A DNA stretch of 64,000 bases from Bacillus methanolicus (GTDB taxonomy: Bacteria; Bacillota; Bacilli; Bacillales; Cytobacillaceae). Made by a program: the position numbers and the translations under genes. This document shows, in pieces, positions 1-8,673 of this stretch (position 1 is its first letter; every line of letters starts with the position of its first letter). Below the pieces are notes generated by a model that saw nothing but the letters and a program-made list of their open reading frames with translations, was not told the DNA's origin and did not search any database. The stretch covers positions 1 through 64,000 of the forward strand of contig NZ_VTQX01000011.1 in the NCBI RefSeq assembly GCF_008764295.1, in the 5' to 3' direction.

Positions 1-7
1 TAAAAAA

Positions 8-54
8 TACCTGTAGATAAAACACTCTTTTTTTGAGTGTCTTAACTACAGGTA
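8..54. repeat. Nested inverted repeat
   Basis: An outer 9-bp inverted repeat (TACCTGTAG at 8-16, CTACAGGTA at 46-54) encloses an inner stem ACACTC/GAGTGT (22-27 and 35-40) with a T-rich loop. It resembles a transcription terminator or the end of a mobile element. The gene it would serve lies outside the window, so its role is open. Confidence 0.5.
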
Positions 55-817
55 CCATATTAAAAAGACCTCTGTTTTTAATTTTGTTTAGCATGCAGAA
101 TACCATGCAGTCGGAACAAATAGTTAATAGTTAAAATCATGCCTCTGTTTTTATCTCTACTAACGAAAATCCAAACACCAATTCCAGTTACTGCAGCAAT
201 AAGCTAGTTACCCATCTGGGAGGACTCAAAAAGTATGCTACAGTCGCATTTAAAGCAACTACTCTATCACCATGGATAGCTAGATTCCTTTTTAGTTTTT
301 GTACAAAGGTATGTGAGCAATATACCTTAAGGACTTACCATGTAAATTCCCAATCAAAATTTTTTTAACAATATCCATAATTTGGATGCCTTCAGTATTG
401 GTTTGATATGGGCATTAAATTTGTTTTTTTGAGTGTTAATATGTTAATAGTAAGCAAAACTTGCTGTAAGGGCCAGTAAGCTAATTATGAGGGTGAGAGA
501 AATTAAAAAAAGATAGGTTTTCTAAAGCATTATAACACTTCTTTTATTTGGTATGTTTAGTTATTTTTACCATTATATTTAGACGATTGTCAATTAATTT
601 CCAGTAATATCTAAAATTATTACGAAATCTTCATAAACTTGGATGTTATTATTTTTTATAATATATCAAAGAATTGCTGTAATAATGAGAGGGTATATAA
701 TTTATAAGAATATTCAAGGTGGTCTTGAGATTGGATTATGAGGTTATGGCTATTTCTTTGTTTAAAGAAAGGAATCTTCAGTTTCTAAAGTATGCTATGC
801 TTCTTGATTCTGTTGAT

Positions 818-947
818 TTTTGGCTCTTTTCGTAAGAATCTTAGTTTCTCACGTCATTAAAGCTATGCAAAAAAGATAGCTCTGACTTTGATGAAATGCT
901 GGGAGAAAGCTTGTCCTCTCCCTCGTTTCGTCGAGTCAGAGCCAAAA
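818..947. repeat. Composite hairpin element, dispersed family copy a
   Basis: Outer 10-bp inverted repeats TTTTGGCTCT (818-827) and AGAGCCAAAA (938-947) bound this element. The left part contains TTTTCGTAAGAATCTTAGTTT, an imperfect match to the hairpin at 43776-43827. The right part (879-942) is a hairpin with arms GCTCTGACTTTGATGAAA and TTTCGTCGAGTCAGAGC, similar to the hairpin at 55550-55595. It could be a small non-autonomous element or an RNA structure. It sits downstream of the MFS gene and may also act as its terminator. Confidence 0.55.
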
Positions 948-984
948 TAAGCCTCAAATGCATAATCAACTGTATTGTTTAATA

Positions 985-2157
985 TTATGTGGATGCTAAT
1001 ACTTCTTTTTTATGCTCCAACTTCCTGTACACAAGTGCAATGAGCAGTCCAGGTATGGTACAAGCAATCATTCCGATAAAAGCATATCGTGGTTCGATCT
1101 CGTATAAAAAGCCGCCGAATACAGTGAAAACAGCTGTACTCCAGCTTAGAGCAAGCGCGGAATAGACACCCTGTGCTTTTGGAATCTGAGCATGGGGAAT
1201 ATTCTTGATTAGGTATTTCATAAAGGCATAATGTCCCATTGCAAATGAGAAGGCATGCAAAGTTTGGGCGAGACAGAAGACAAGGACATTTGGAAATGTA
1301 AAGACTAATATCCAGCGCAAGGTTGAACCGATGGCTGAAAGAGTTAGTAAGGAGCCGACTGAAAACTTTTCAAAGCTTCGGTCTGCCATAGAAAAAAAGA
1401 TGATTTCCGCAATGACGGCAATATTTAGAATAAGGCCAATTAAGTATACAGGCGCCTGAATGTCTTGAAGGAAAATATAGCCATAGTTGTAATAGGTAGC
1501 ATGGGCGGCCTGTAATAAAATCACAATCGTGAGAACTAAGCTAAAGTGTTTAATCCGAAATAGTTGGATCAGGCCAACTTTTTGCGACTGCTCGATTTTA
1601 GGCTTTGAGGTTAAAATGACGGGTGCATTCAAAAAACCGAGAGCGACAAATCCCATTATTCCAAGCAATAATGCCCAATAAATCACTTCATCGCCAAGAA
1701 TTCCTGTAAATATCGTTAATACCATTCCGATGGAGATAAACCCGATCGAGCCCCACTGGCGACTTCTGCCGTAATGTTTCAACTGTTTACTTTGAACAAG
1801 AATTCCAGCAGCTGTATCTAGGGCAGGCATCAATGTTGGATAAAAAACATGCAAAATAATTGTTATCATAAGCAAGCTTGTGAAGGAGTCTGCCGGAATA
1901 TAACAGAGTATCGCTACAAACGTACCAATACCAGCGATATTCAATAAAGTTTTGCTGCTAACTCTTTCTGATAAATAAGGGAACGCAAATAAGGTAGAAA
2001 GGCCTCTTGCCAGCAATCCAAAGCTCATGATTAAGCTTGCCTCGGAAACAGTAATTCCTTTTGTATAAATCATCCATCCTGACCAGTAGGGTAGAAAAAC
2101 TCCCCAAGTCATAAAAAAGGTAAAAAATTGTGTACTCATCCAGCGTTGTGTATTCAT
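985..2157 (-). CDS. MFS transporter, phenylpropionate-permease-like (PPP) family
   Basis: A polytopic membrane protein of about 390 residues with roughly twelve hydrophobic segments, as expected for a major facilitator. The N-terminal pattern (FFTFFMTWGVFLPYWSGWM) and the overall layout resemble the PPP/HcaT-YwbF group, which carries small organic or sugar-like substrates by proton symport. The substrate cannot be told from sequence. I chose the ATG at 2157 because AGGAGG (complement of 2164-2169) lies 6 nt upstream; an ATG at 2172 is in frame but lacks a site. It is divergent from a YeiL-like regulator across a short intergenic region with two palindromes, so that regulator probably controls it. 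Confidence 0.8.
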   Translation of the reverse strand: MNTQRWMSTQFFTFFMTWGVFLPYWSGWMIYTKGITVSEASLIMSFGLLARGLSTLFAFPYLSERVSSKTLLNIAGIGTFVAILCYIPADSFTSLLMITIILHVFYPTLMPALDTAAGILVQSKQLKHYGRSRQWGSIGFISIGMVLTIFTGILGDEVIYWALLLGIMGFVALGFLNAPVILTSKPKIEQSQKVGLIQLFRIKHFSLVLTIVILLQAAHATYYNYGYIFLQDIQAPVYLIGLILNIAVIAEIIFFSMADRSFEKFSVGSLLTLSAIGSTLRWILVFTFPNVLVFCLAQTLHAFSFAMGHYAFMKYLIKNIPHAQIPKAQGVYSALALSWSTAVFTVFGGFLYEIEPRYAFIGMIACTIPGLLIALVYRKLEHKKEVLAST

Positions 2158-2177
2158 GTATATCCTCCTCATGATTG

Positions 2178-2221
2178 CATGATATCATGGAATAAAGATG
2201 TAATAATATGAGATATCTCAT
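2178..2221. promoter_or_regulatory. Two palindromes in the MFS/YeiL intergenic region
   Basis: Two perfect palindromes share a GATATC core: CATGATATCATG at 2178-2189 and ATGAGATATCTCAT at 2208-2221. Their centres are 31 bp apart, about three helical turns, so two bound dimers would face the same side of DNA. They lie between two divergent genes, one a Crp/Fnr-type regulator. That makes them candidate operators (inference). Confidence 0.45.
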
Positions 2222-2237
2222 ATTTTTGAGGTGGAAA

Positions 2238-2909
2238 ATGGAAATATACAAAGGGAAGAAAAAACACAACTTTATGGAACAACACTCTATCGCTCATTTA
2301 TTCTCTTTTCCTGTTGAAGAGTTTATCGAAATACGTGAGTATAAGCGGGACGAATGGATCATTCAAGAAGGAATGAGACCGGATTTTCTTTTTTATGTTA
2401 TGGAAGGAAAGGCGAAAATATATATCACCCATCAAAATGGAAAGGTATCATTGATTAATTTTATCAATGCCAATGAGTATATTGGCGAAATGGAATTACT
2501 GAATGATGTTTATTATACAAAGGGGATTCAGGCCTCAACGAAGACCATTTGTTTTGCGCTTCCGATCCATCGTTATCGGGGGCAATTGTTGGAGGATGCA
2601 AAATTTTTACGTGAATTAACGAAGTTTCTCAGTGTCAAGGCCTCGATAATGGCTGCGAAGTATTCGCAAAGCCTCGCTTTTCCACTTGAGAACCGACTTG
2701 CTGATTTTATCCTGCAAACAGCTGATGAAGGAGTATATAAAGAAAAGCATGTAGCCGTCTGTGATTATTTAGGTGTTTCTTACCGTCATTTATTGCATGT
2801 CCTCACGCAATTTTGTGAGAAAGGTTACATGCAAAAGGATGGAAGGGTTTATCATATTAAAGACTATGCCTCCTTACATGCGCTTGCTGATGTGCTGGGA
2901 AATAGGTAA
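2238..2909 (+). CDS. Crp/Fnr-family transcriptional regulator, YeiL-like
   Basis: Cyclic-nucleotide-binding-type beta-roll domain (about residues 10-125, with FLFYVMEGKAKIY and the GEMELL segment), then a linker helix and a C-terminal winged helix-turn-helix (VCDYLGVSYRHLLHVLTQFCEKG). The HTH sequence YLGVSYRHLL is nearly the same as in E. coli YeiL, a stationary-phase regulator. The ATG at 2238 follows GAGGTGG (2228-2234) with a short 3-nt gap. In-frame ATGs at 2208 and 2274 are alternatives; the 2208 start would sit inside a palindrome. It probably regulates the divergent MFS gene. The signal is unknown. Confidence 0.8.
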   Translation: MEIYKGKKKHNFMEQHSIAHLFSFPVEEFIEIREYKRDEWIIQEGMRPDFLFYVMEGKAKIYITHQNGKVSLINFINANEYIGEMELLNDVYYTKGIQASTKTICFALPIHRYRGQLLEDAKFLRELTKFLSVKASIMAAKYSQSLAFPLENRLADFILQTADEGVYKEKHVAVCDYLGVSYRHLLHVLTQFCEKGYMQKDGRVYHIKDYASLHALADVLGNR

Positions 2910-3000
2910 AGGAGTGCATAGTTTATCAGCCTACACACTGATCCCAGTCCTCAGCTTGTCATCACCGATACAGAAAATTATTGAAATATAGTGTCTCCTT

Positions 3001-3420
3001 CTAATTAAGTGGTTGGTTATTACCGTCCACAATGACAATATCGTTTTGATTAATAGTTACATTTTTCTCCTCTTCAATGATATTGATCATCATTTCTTGT
3101 AATGTTTGCATCGACGCTTCATCAACATTTTGTTCTAAATCCAAAATGATAGAGAGAGATAACTTTCCCTCACCTAGTTCAGAGGCGACTAATGAAACTG
3201 AATCTGTTGTCGTATCTAATTGTTCAACGAGAAAGTTTACTAGTTTTCTTTCTACATTCTTCAACCCCTCAAGCTTTCTTTCCTCGACCGTATTGGTCTC
3301 AATGTGATTTGAAAAAGCCTCTCGATTCTCAGTTTGAACCGTTTCATTACTCCCGCAGCCCGATAATAGAATAACTAAAATAATTGGCGCAAATAGAAGA
3401 TTTTTAAGCATCTCTCTCAT
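3001..3420 (-). CDS. Putative lipoprotein
   Basis: A 139-residue protein with a clear type II signal peptide: charged start, hydrophobic core and lipobox LLSGC, so Cys22 would be lipidated and the rest exposed outside the membrane. The mature part is acidic and Glu-rich, with no motif I recognise. An alternative start lies at the internal ATG 3411. Its start overlaps the end of the frameshifted membrane gene on the same strand, so the two were probably an operon. Function unknown. Confidence 0.65.
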   Translation of the reverse strand: MREMLKNLLFAPIILVILLSGCGSNETVQTENREAFSNHIETNTVEERKLEGLKNVERKLVNFLVEQLDTTTDSVSLVASELGEGKLSLSIILDLEQNVDEASMQTLQEMMINIIEEEKNVTINQNDIVIVDGNNQPLN

Positions 3421-3659
3421 CTCGCTTTCTTAAAAATGGCAGAGTTTGTATAGGTGCCAATTTATTTTTTTGAAGTACTCTTGCCATTCCATATACCGTT
3501 AGAATGGACAAAGGAAAAAGGAGAATGATTAAAACGAGAGCAATGAAATCTGTAGTTGGGGGTAAAGGGTACAAAACTATTAAAAATGAAGCCTAAAATT
3601 TTGAAATAGAGATAGAATATAAGGCAGGTTAAAAGTAATTCAATGATACGTCTCAACAT
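3404..3659 (-). pseudogene. Small membrane protein gene broken by a +1 frameshift
   Basis: The reading frame starts at 3659 with a hydrophobic segment (MLRRIIELLLTCLIFYLYF) and runs on to about 3562. There a run of five C on the coding strand (GGGGG at 3559-3563) puts it out of frame. With one C removed, translation continues as TDFIALVLIILLFPLSIL and then VYGMARVLQKN, and stops at 3404-3406, overlapping the lipoprotein start. The restored protein has about 84 residues and two membrane segments. The neat overlap and the coherent second hydrophobic segment argue for one real gene. Homopolymer sequencing error or recent mutation cannot be separated here. Confidence 0.6.
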
Positions 3660-3784
3660 GGACCAGCACTCCTAAACCAATAATCTTTATTTTAACATAT
3701 TCTTACAAATAAAGGTGCGTTGGTATGAAATTGATTTCATCTATTTATTGACTAGGATAAACTAGAGTCAGGTAATGAAAATGA

Positions 3785-3982
3785 GTAAGTTGCTCCTTAA
3801 ACGAGGAAGAAATACAGGCGATCTTGCAGGAACTGGTTATAGTGACATATGAGAAAAATACAATCCTTCTGAAGCAAGGAGAAGTTGCGAATAAATGTTA
3901 TTCTGTCCTACAAGGCTGTGTTAGAAATTACTTTGTTGCTTCCGAAGGGACATTTTTTTGTTATTGTATCACTCTCCTGTAG
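3785..3982 (+). pseudogene. Remnant of a Crp-family cNMP-binding domain
   Basis: An open frame without a start codon translates to EEIQAILQELVIVTYEKN followed by TILLKQGEVANKCYSVLQGC and ends in a stop at 3980-3982. The KNTILLKQGE...CYSVLQGCVRNY pattern is typical of the first half of a cyclic-nucleotide-binding regulator. The N-terminus, the rest of the beta-roll and the HTH are missing, so this is a decayed fragment. The 3660-4210 interval shows nothing else I can support. Confidence 0.6.
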
Positions 3983-4210
3983 ATGCTGAAGAGAGTATAT
4001 CATGAGGAGTGATTTTAGTTCATTGACTTAAGTTAAGAAATGAAAATAATGGCTCATTTTCAGACCATAAGAGCAAGAATAAGGACGAGAAGATGCGTCT
4101 GCTCTTGTTAAAATAAAGTTCAACAGTTCGAGCATGCAAGCTTCACACAAAAGTGAAAAGGACAATAGTCCGTTCTTTTCTTAGATCGTACTTAAAAGGT
4201 GGTGTAAATA

Positions 4211-4798
4211 TTGACGTCAGGCCTCAACCTTACTTTTGAAGAGATGTGGGAAAAGATCATGGCGTGTGATCGGAAATATGATGGTCTCTTTTTTACGGCG
4301 GTAAAAACGACGAAAATCTATTGTCGTCCATCCTGCCGTTCCAGAAAACCGAAAAAAATAAATGTGGAGTTTTTTTACGATATGAAGGAAGCAGAAAAGG
4401 CGGGTTATCGGCCATGTAAGAGATGTCAGCCTGAAGCAGCCCATTCTCCACAAGTGGAATTAGTAAAAAACGTTAAAGCGTTTTTACTTAATCATTATAA
4501 GCAAAAGTTAGAGCTGCAAGATATAGCGGCGCATGTTGGCTTAAGTGCTTATTATCTTGAAAGAGTGTTTAAACAGGAAACGCAGGAAACTCCGAGAACT
4601 TATTTAGAAAAAATTAGGGTGGATAAGGCGGCTTATCTTCTCGCCACAACCGATCGAACAAATCTTGAAATTTGCTATGAAGTTGGCTTCCAAAGCTCTT
4701 CATCATTTTATAAAGCATTTCGCAGTTTAAAGAAATTTTCGCCAAGTGAATTTCGAACACTCGCAGTTATGGATGGTCATCATGAACTGGATCGTTAA
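4211..4798 (+). CDS. adaA: AdaA-type methylphosphotriester-DNA methyltransferase and activator
   Basis: N-terminal Ada zinc-binding domain with the four ligands Cys38, Cys42, Cys69 and Cys72 (YCRPSC...RPCKRC), followed by an AraC-type double HTH (about residues 90-190). In this family Cys38 takes a methyl group from DNA phosphotriesters, and the methylated protein then activates the adaptive response to alkylation. The start is TTG at 4211, preceded by AAAGGTGG about 8 nt upstream. Length (195 aa) matches B. subtilis AdaA. It is first of three overlapping repair genes. Confidence 0.93.
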   Translation: MTSGLNLTFEEMWEKIMACDRKYDGLFFTAVKTTKIYCRPSCRSRKPKKINVEFFYDMKEAEKAGYRPCKRCQPEAAHSPQVELVKNVKAFLLNHYKQKLELQDIAAHVGLSAYYLERVFKQETQETPRTYLEKIRVDKAAYLLATTDRTNLEICYEVGFQSSSSFYKAFRSLKKFSPSEFRTLAVMDGHHELDR

Positions 4799-5690
4799 AG
4801 GCTCATTTATAGAGATTTATCCACCATCTAATTTTAACTTTCAGGAGTGTTTGCTTTTCCTAGGGAGATCGGATAAAGAAGTGACGCATCAAATAAAAGA
4901 TGATCATCTGTATAAGCTGATAAAAGTGGATGAAGAGGTCATTTTGTTAAACATCAGCTATTTTCCGCATGTCATTAAAGTTGAGTTCCCTATGGGGACA
5001 CCTTCGAACAGTAAGCTTAAAGGCGCAGTCTCATATATATGGGAGTGGTTTGATTTGGATAAACCGCTAGAGGAATTTTATAAAATGGCAAGAACGGATA
5101 AAATTTTGCTGCCGCTCATTGATAGATATAATGGTTTGCGAATCATAGGGATTCCAGAGCTATTTGAGGCATTGACTTGGGCAATTATTGGTCAACAGAT
5201 TAACTTAACCTTTGCTTACACATTAAAGAAACGTTTCGTTGAACATTTTGGAGAAAGCTATGAGATCAATGGATATACGTACTGGCTTTTTCCTGACGTT
5301 TCGGCGGTCGCATTATTGCAAGTGGAAGATTTGAGAGCTCTTCAATTTACAGCTAGGAAAGCTGAATATGTCATTGGGATTGCGAAATTGATAGCAGCGG
5401 GTCAATTGTCAAAAGAAAGTTTGCTTCAGACGGAGGATTCCCAAGAAATTTATGAGCGTTTGTTGGATATTCGCGGTGTGGGAGCATGGACAGCAGACTA
5501 TGTCATGATGAAGTGTTTTCATCATTCATCTGCTTTTCCTCTTGCTGATGTGGGTCTTCATCAAGCATTAAAGAAACAATTGGCGCTGGAGAGAAAACCG
5601 ACGATAGAGGAAATAGAGGAAATGGCAATGAACTGGAAAGGTTGGCAAGCCTATGCAACTTTTTATTTGTGGAGGTCCTTATATGAGTAA
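4782..5690 (+). CDS. alkA: DNA-3-methyladenine glycosylase II
   Basis: Helix-hairpin-helix base-excision glycosylase of the AlkA type. The HhH motif LLDIRGVGAWTADYVMMK is followed by FPLADVGLHQAL, which carries the conserved catalytic aspartate. It removes 3-methyladenine and related alkylated bases. Start is uncertain: ATG 4782 has a GGATGG-like site at 4771-4776; ATG 4773 and GTG 4746 are in frame. All three overlap the end of adaA, which suggests translational coupling. Second gene of the adaptive-response operon. Confidence 0.88.
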   Translation: MNWIVKGSFIEIYPPSNFNFQECLLFLGRSDKEVTHQIKDDHLYKLIKVDEEVILLNISYFPHVIKVEFPMGTPSNSKLKGAVSYIWEWFDLDKPLEEFYKMARTDKILLPLIDRYNGLRIIGIPELFEALTWAIIGQQINLTFAYTLKKRFVEHFGESYEINGYTYWLFPDVSAVALLQVEDLRALQFTARKAEYVIGIAKLIAAGQLSKESLLQTEDSQEIYERLLDIRGVGAWTADYVMMKCFHHSSAFPLADVGLHQALKKQLALERKPTIEEIEEMAMNWKGWQAYATFYLWRSLYE

Positions 5691-6171
5691 ACGATATCAA
5701 TTAGATTACGAATCACCAATTGGAATTATTGAGATTTTTGGCAATGAAGAAGGAATTTACTCGATCTTGTTTTCTGAAAAAGATACACCTGAACATTTTG
5801 TCGACGGTAACCTTCCAAATCCTTTCATTGATTGTTTTCACCAGCTTGAGCAATATTTTAGCGGAAGCCGGCAAGACTTTACCTTTCCCTATCTTTGCAA
5901 AGGGACTGATTTTCAAAAAACAGTGTGGACCGCTTTGACGAAAATTCCATACGGAGAAACGGCTTCCTATAAAGATATCGCAGTTTCAATTGGAAAGGAA
6001 ACCGCTGTTAGAGCCATTGGACATGCCAACGGACAAAATAAATTAAGCATTGTCGTCCCTTGTCATCGTATTGTTGGTTCAAATGGCAACTTGACTGGTT
6101 ACGCTGGTGGTTTATGGAGAAAAGAGTGGCTTCTCAAGCATGAGAAGGGGGATAAAGTTTACTCAACTTAG
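5683..6171 (+). CDS. ogt: Methylated-DNA--[protein]-cysteine S-methyltransferase
   Basis: A 162-residue O6-alkylguanine methyltransferase with active site VVPCHRI (acceptor Cys127) and the downstream NLTGYAGGLWRKEWLL segment of the family. It transfers the alkyl group from O6-methylguanine to itself in a suicide reaction. Start ATG 5683 has GGAGG at 5671-5675. The start overlaps the end of alkA (ATGAGTAA), completing an adaA-alkA-ogt operon equivalent to the B. subtilis ada regulon (where this gene is called adaB). Confidence 0.93.
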   Translation: MSKRYQLDYESPIGIIEIFGNEEGIYSILFSEKDTPEHFVDGNLPNPFIDCFHQLEQYFSGSRQDFTFPYLCKGTDFQKTVWTALTKIPYGETASYKDIAVSIGKETAVRAIGHANGQNKLSIVVPCHRIVGSNGNLTGYAGGLWRKEWLLKHEKGDKVYST

Positions 6172-6263
6172 TTTGAAGTAGGACATTGTCCAACCTTATT
6201 AAAAAGGCGATTTCTCCTTTGCACTGCGGCGATGCAGGATGAAACACTCCAAAGTTACTGAAG

Positions 6264-7724
6264 TTACCGTAAATTTGGAGTGTCATGAGCAATAAGCTCT
6301 GATAAACGAATGAGTCCTCTTTCAAGTTGTTCAAAGGAAGCATATGAGTAGGATATGCGCAGATGATCATCGTCATGTTTATCGTAGATTAGTCCGGGAT
6401 TCAGTAATATTTTCTCTTGAAGTGCTAGTTCGAATAGTTTTCGAGTGGATGAGTTTGTTGTCAGTTTGAGCCAGATGTAAAAACCCCCTTTTGGAATAGA
6501 CCAGGTTGCGAAATTCGAAAAATATTTTTCTAGAATCTGTACAGTAAAGTCTCTTCTTTTTCTTAGCTCTGTTCTTATTCTTTTTGCATAATCAGTAAAC
6601 AAACCATTGCTTAGCCATTTTTCTACTGCGTATTGGGAAAGGGAGCTTGAGCCGTAATCAGTTTGCATTTTAATATCAGCCAAACGGTCGATAACAGGTT
6701 CAGGTCCGACGATCCAGCCTATTCGCAGCCCAGGGCTCAATATCTTTGAGACACTACCAATATATAAAACATTTCCTTGAGTATCCTGTGACTTTAAAGG
6801 CAGTGGCGGCGGGCTATCGAACCATAAATCACTGTACACGTCATCCTCAATGATGGGAAGAGCTGCTTTTTGGCAGACCTTTAATAATTCCTGCCGCCTT
6901 TGTTCAGACATAACAATACCTGTTGGATTGTGGAAGGTTGGGATGGTATATAAGAGAGCAGCGCGATGCTGTCGTTTCAGCTGATCAATTTTCTCAAATT
7001 TTACCCCTTCTTGGTCTAACGGTACTCCTAGCAAATTCATTCCCGCCGATTGGAATAAGTGCACGGAGTTTAAATAGGAGGGGGACTCGTGCAGAATCGT
7101 AGCGCCCCTTTCTAGCAGCCCGATTGAGATTAATTGCAATGCTTGTAGCCCACCTGAAACGATCAGAATGGATTCAGGGGAGGCGATAATTCCTTTAGTT
7201 CTTAAATATTCACTCACTTTTTGCCGTAATGGAAAGCGGCCTTTAGGTTCAACATAGCCAAGTGATAGATTGTCATTTTGGGCATCTTGAAATATTTTTA
7301 GCATTTGCCCATTCGGTAATAGCTCAGGAGACAGCTCGCCAGTTCCTAATCGGATGACAGCTGGATCAGCCTCAGAGCGATTAATCTCTTGGATAATATC
7401 AATATTCGGCTTGTAGATTCCTGAATTAACATAGCTTTTCCAATCGGGAGGCGGCATTGAAGTAAGGAGACTCCAAGTGTTATTAATGACCTCCGTTCCA
7501 CTTCCTACCTTTGATTGCAACAGACCATCAGCAATCAATCCCTCAAGCACGTAAACGATCGTACTTCGATTCACTTCGAACTGTTGTGCCAAGCTTCTTT
7601 GGGTTGGGATTTTTGTACCGACTGTCCATTCCCCATTTATAATTTTTCCTTTTAAATAATCATAGATTTGCTGATGCAACGGTATAATAGAGTTTTTGTC
7701 TGGCTTCCAATGAATGTCCCGCAT
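6264..7724 (-). CDS. MocR-type GntR regulator with aminotransferase domain
   Basis: N-terminal GntR winged helix (about residues 5-75, QQIYDYLKGKIINGEWTVGTKIPTQRSLA) fused to a fold-type I PLP-dependent aminotransferase-like domain (about 110-480). The PLP lysine lies in GSVSKILSPGLRIGWIVG. The length of 486 is typical of MocR/PdxR/GabR proteins. I chose ATG 7724, which has GGAGG 6 nt upstream; TTG 7730 would leave no spacing. It is divergent from a LysE exporter and probably regulates it in response to an amino acid or PLP adduct (inference). Confidence 0.9.
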   Translation of the reverse strand: MRDIHWKPDKNSIIPLHQQIYDYLKGKIINGEWTVGTKIPTQRSLAQQFEVNRSTIVYVLEGLIADGLLQSKVGSGTEVINNTWSLLTSMPPPDWKSYVNSGIYKPNIDIIQEINRSEADPAVIRLGTGELSPELLPNGQMLKIFQDAQNDNLSLGYVEPKGRFPLRQKVSEYLRTKGIIASPESILIVSGGLQALQLISIGLLERGATILHESPSYLNSVHLFQSAGMNLLGVPLDQEGVKFEKIDQLKRQHRAALLYTIPTFHNPTGIVMSEQRRQELLKVCQKAALPIIEDDVYSDLWFDSPPPLPLKSQDTQGNVLYIGSVSKILSPGLRIGWIVGPEPVIDRLADIKMQTDYGSSSLSQYAVEKWLSNGLFTDYAKRIRTELRKRRDFTVQILEKYFSNFATWSIPKGGFYIWLKLTTNSSTRKLFELALQEKILLNPGLIYDKHDDDHLRISYSYASFEQLERGLIRLSELIAHDTPNLR

Positions 7725-7849
7725 ACGCAACCTCCGCTCTTGCTTTCTTTCATTTTAACAAATTGGTTGGGTTATAGACCATCCAATTGGTTGCAGACAG
7801 AAAGCTATTGTTGAAGTACTCTAGAGAAAAAAGAGGAGGTAACGATAGC

Positions 7850-8455
7850 GTGCAAGCAATTATTCACGGTACTCTTTTAGCGTTCGGGCTAATTTTACCT
7901 TTAGGAGTTCAAAATATTTTTATATTTAATCAAGGGGCTGCTCATAAGAAACTGATCCATGCTTCTCCAGCCATCATAACAGCTGGAATCTGTGATTCTA
8001 TTCTTATTCTTTTAGCCGTGCAAGGTGTTTCGGTGGTTGTGCTAAATTTTGAGTGGTTAAGAAGTTTACTGTTTATTATTGGCTTCTTCTTTTTAATATA
8101 TATGGGATTTGTTATGTGGAGAAGTGCTCCTGAAGAGAAGGGGGACAGTCAAAAACAGTTCTCCGCCCGAAGGCAAATTGCTTTTGCAGCATCCGTTTCA
8201 TTGCTCAATCCCCATGCGATTATGGATACGATCGGGGTGATTGGTACGAGTTCTCTTGCTTATTCAGGTCAGGACAAGTGGCTTTTTACGATGGCTTGTA
8301 TTTTTGTATCTTGGGCTTGGTTTTTTTCCTTGGCTTTATTAGGTCGAGGGATTGGACAACTAAGGAATAATAAAGTGCTTTTAAAGCGCATGAATCAAGT
8401 TTCTGCAATTATTATTTGGATGATGGCTGCGTATTTGATATTAAATTTATTTTAA
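7850..8455 (+). CDS. LysE/ArgO family amino-acid exporter
   Basis: About 200 residues with five to six membrane helices and the LysE-family N-terminal pattern GTLLAFGLILPLGVQNIFI, plus the conserved ASVSLLNPHAIMDT. Family members export basic or other amino acids. Start GTG 7850 has AGGAGG at 7834-7839; upstream in-frame codons would add a non-hydrophobic extension unusual for the family. It is divergent from the MocR regulator, a common pairing for amino-acid exporters. Confidence 0.87.
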   Translation: MQAIIHGTLLAFGLILPLGVQNIFIFNQGAAHKKLIHASPAIITAGICDSILILLAVQGVSVVVLNFEWLRSLLFIIGFFFLIYMGFVMWRSAPEEKGDSQKQFSARRQIAFAASVSLLNPHAIMDTIGVIGTSSLAYSGQDKWLFTMACIFVSWAWFFSLALLGRGIGQLRNNKVLLKRMNQVSAIIIWMMAAYLILNLF

Positions 8456-8490
8456 TTGATTGCTAATATATTGAATCTCAAAAGGATCTT

Positions 8491-8541
8491 GTCGTGTGAA
8501 ACTTTGGTTCACACGACTTTCAGTTATGCTGAAAGTTTTTT
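8491..8541 (+). terminator. Double hairpin terminator after lysE-like gene
   Basis: First hairpin GTCGTGTGAA/TTCACACGAC (8491-8500 and 8508-8517). Second hairpin ACTTTCAG/CTGAAAGT (8516-8523 and 8529-8536), followed by a T-run. The second is a standard intrinsic terminator. The first resembles the TTTCGTGTGAAA hairpin family seen elsewhere in the window. Confidence 0.75.
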
Positions 8542-8616
8542 ATTTCATGAATCAGAGGGAAAATAAGCTAAAAATCAACACTGACATATAACAAAGTCAT
8601 TTTTTAAAATTTACAC

Positions 8617-8647
8617 TTGAACACAACGTTACGTGTGGTTTTATACT
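8617..8647 (+). promoter_or_regulatory. MerR-type promoter with 19-bp spacer
   Basis: TTGAAC (-35, 8617-8622) and TATACT (-10, 8642-8647) are separated by 19 bp, the overlong spacer typical of promoters activated by MerR proteins. The spacer carries a partial dyad AAC...ACGTTACGT...GTT. It lies just upstream of the MerR-type gene, so autoregulation of the MerR-ABC operon is likely. Confidence 0.7.
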
Positions 8648-8673
8648 TAAGGAAACAATTGGAGGTGGGGATC

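Larger units (their letters stand above)
1..984. other. Gene-free AT-rich region
   Basis: No open reading frame with a credible ribosome binding site is visible on either strand over almost 1 kb. The stretch is AT-rich with frequent stops in all frames. The only structure I can support is a nested hairpin near the left edge and a composite hairpin element near 818-947, listed separately. It may be a decayed region; I could not identify a parent gene. Confidence 0.6.

Noticed and set aside
300..440. Recombinase-like remnant on the minus strand
   Set aside because: A few short segments looked suggestive (GNLHGKSLRYIA), but stops interrupt them and the similarity was too weak to support.
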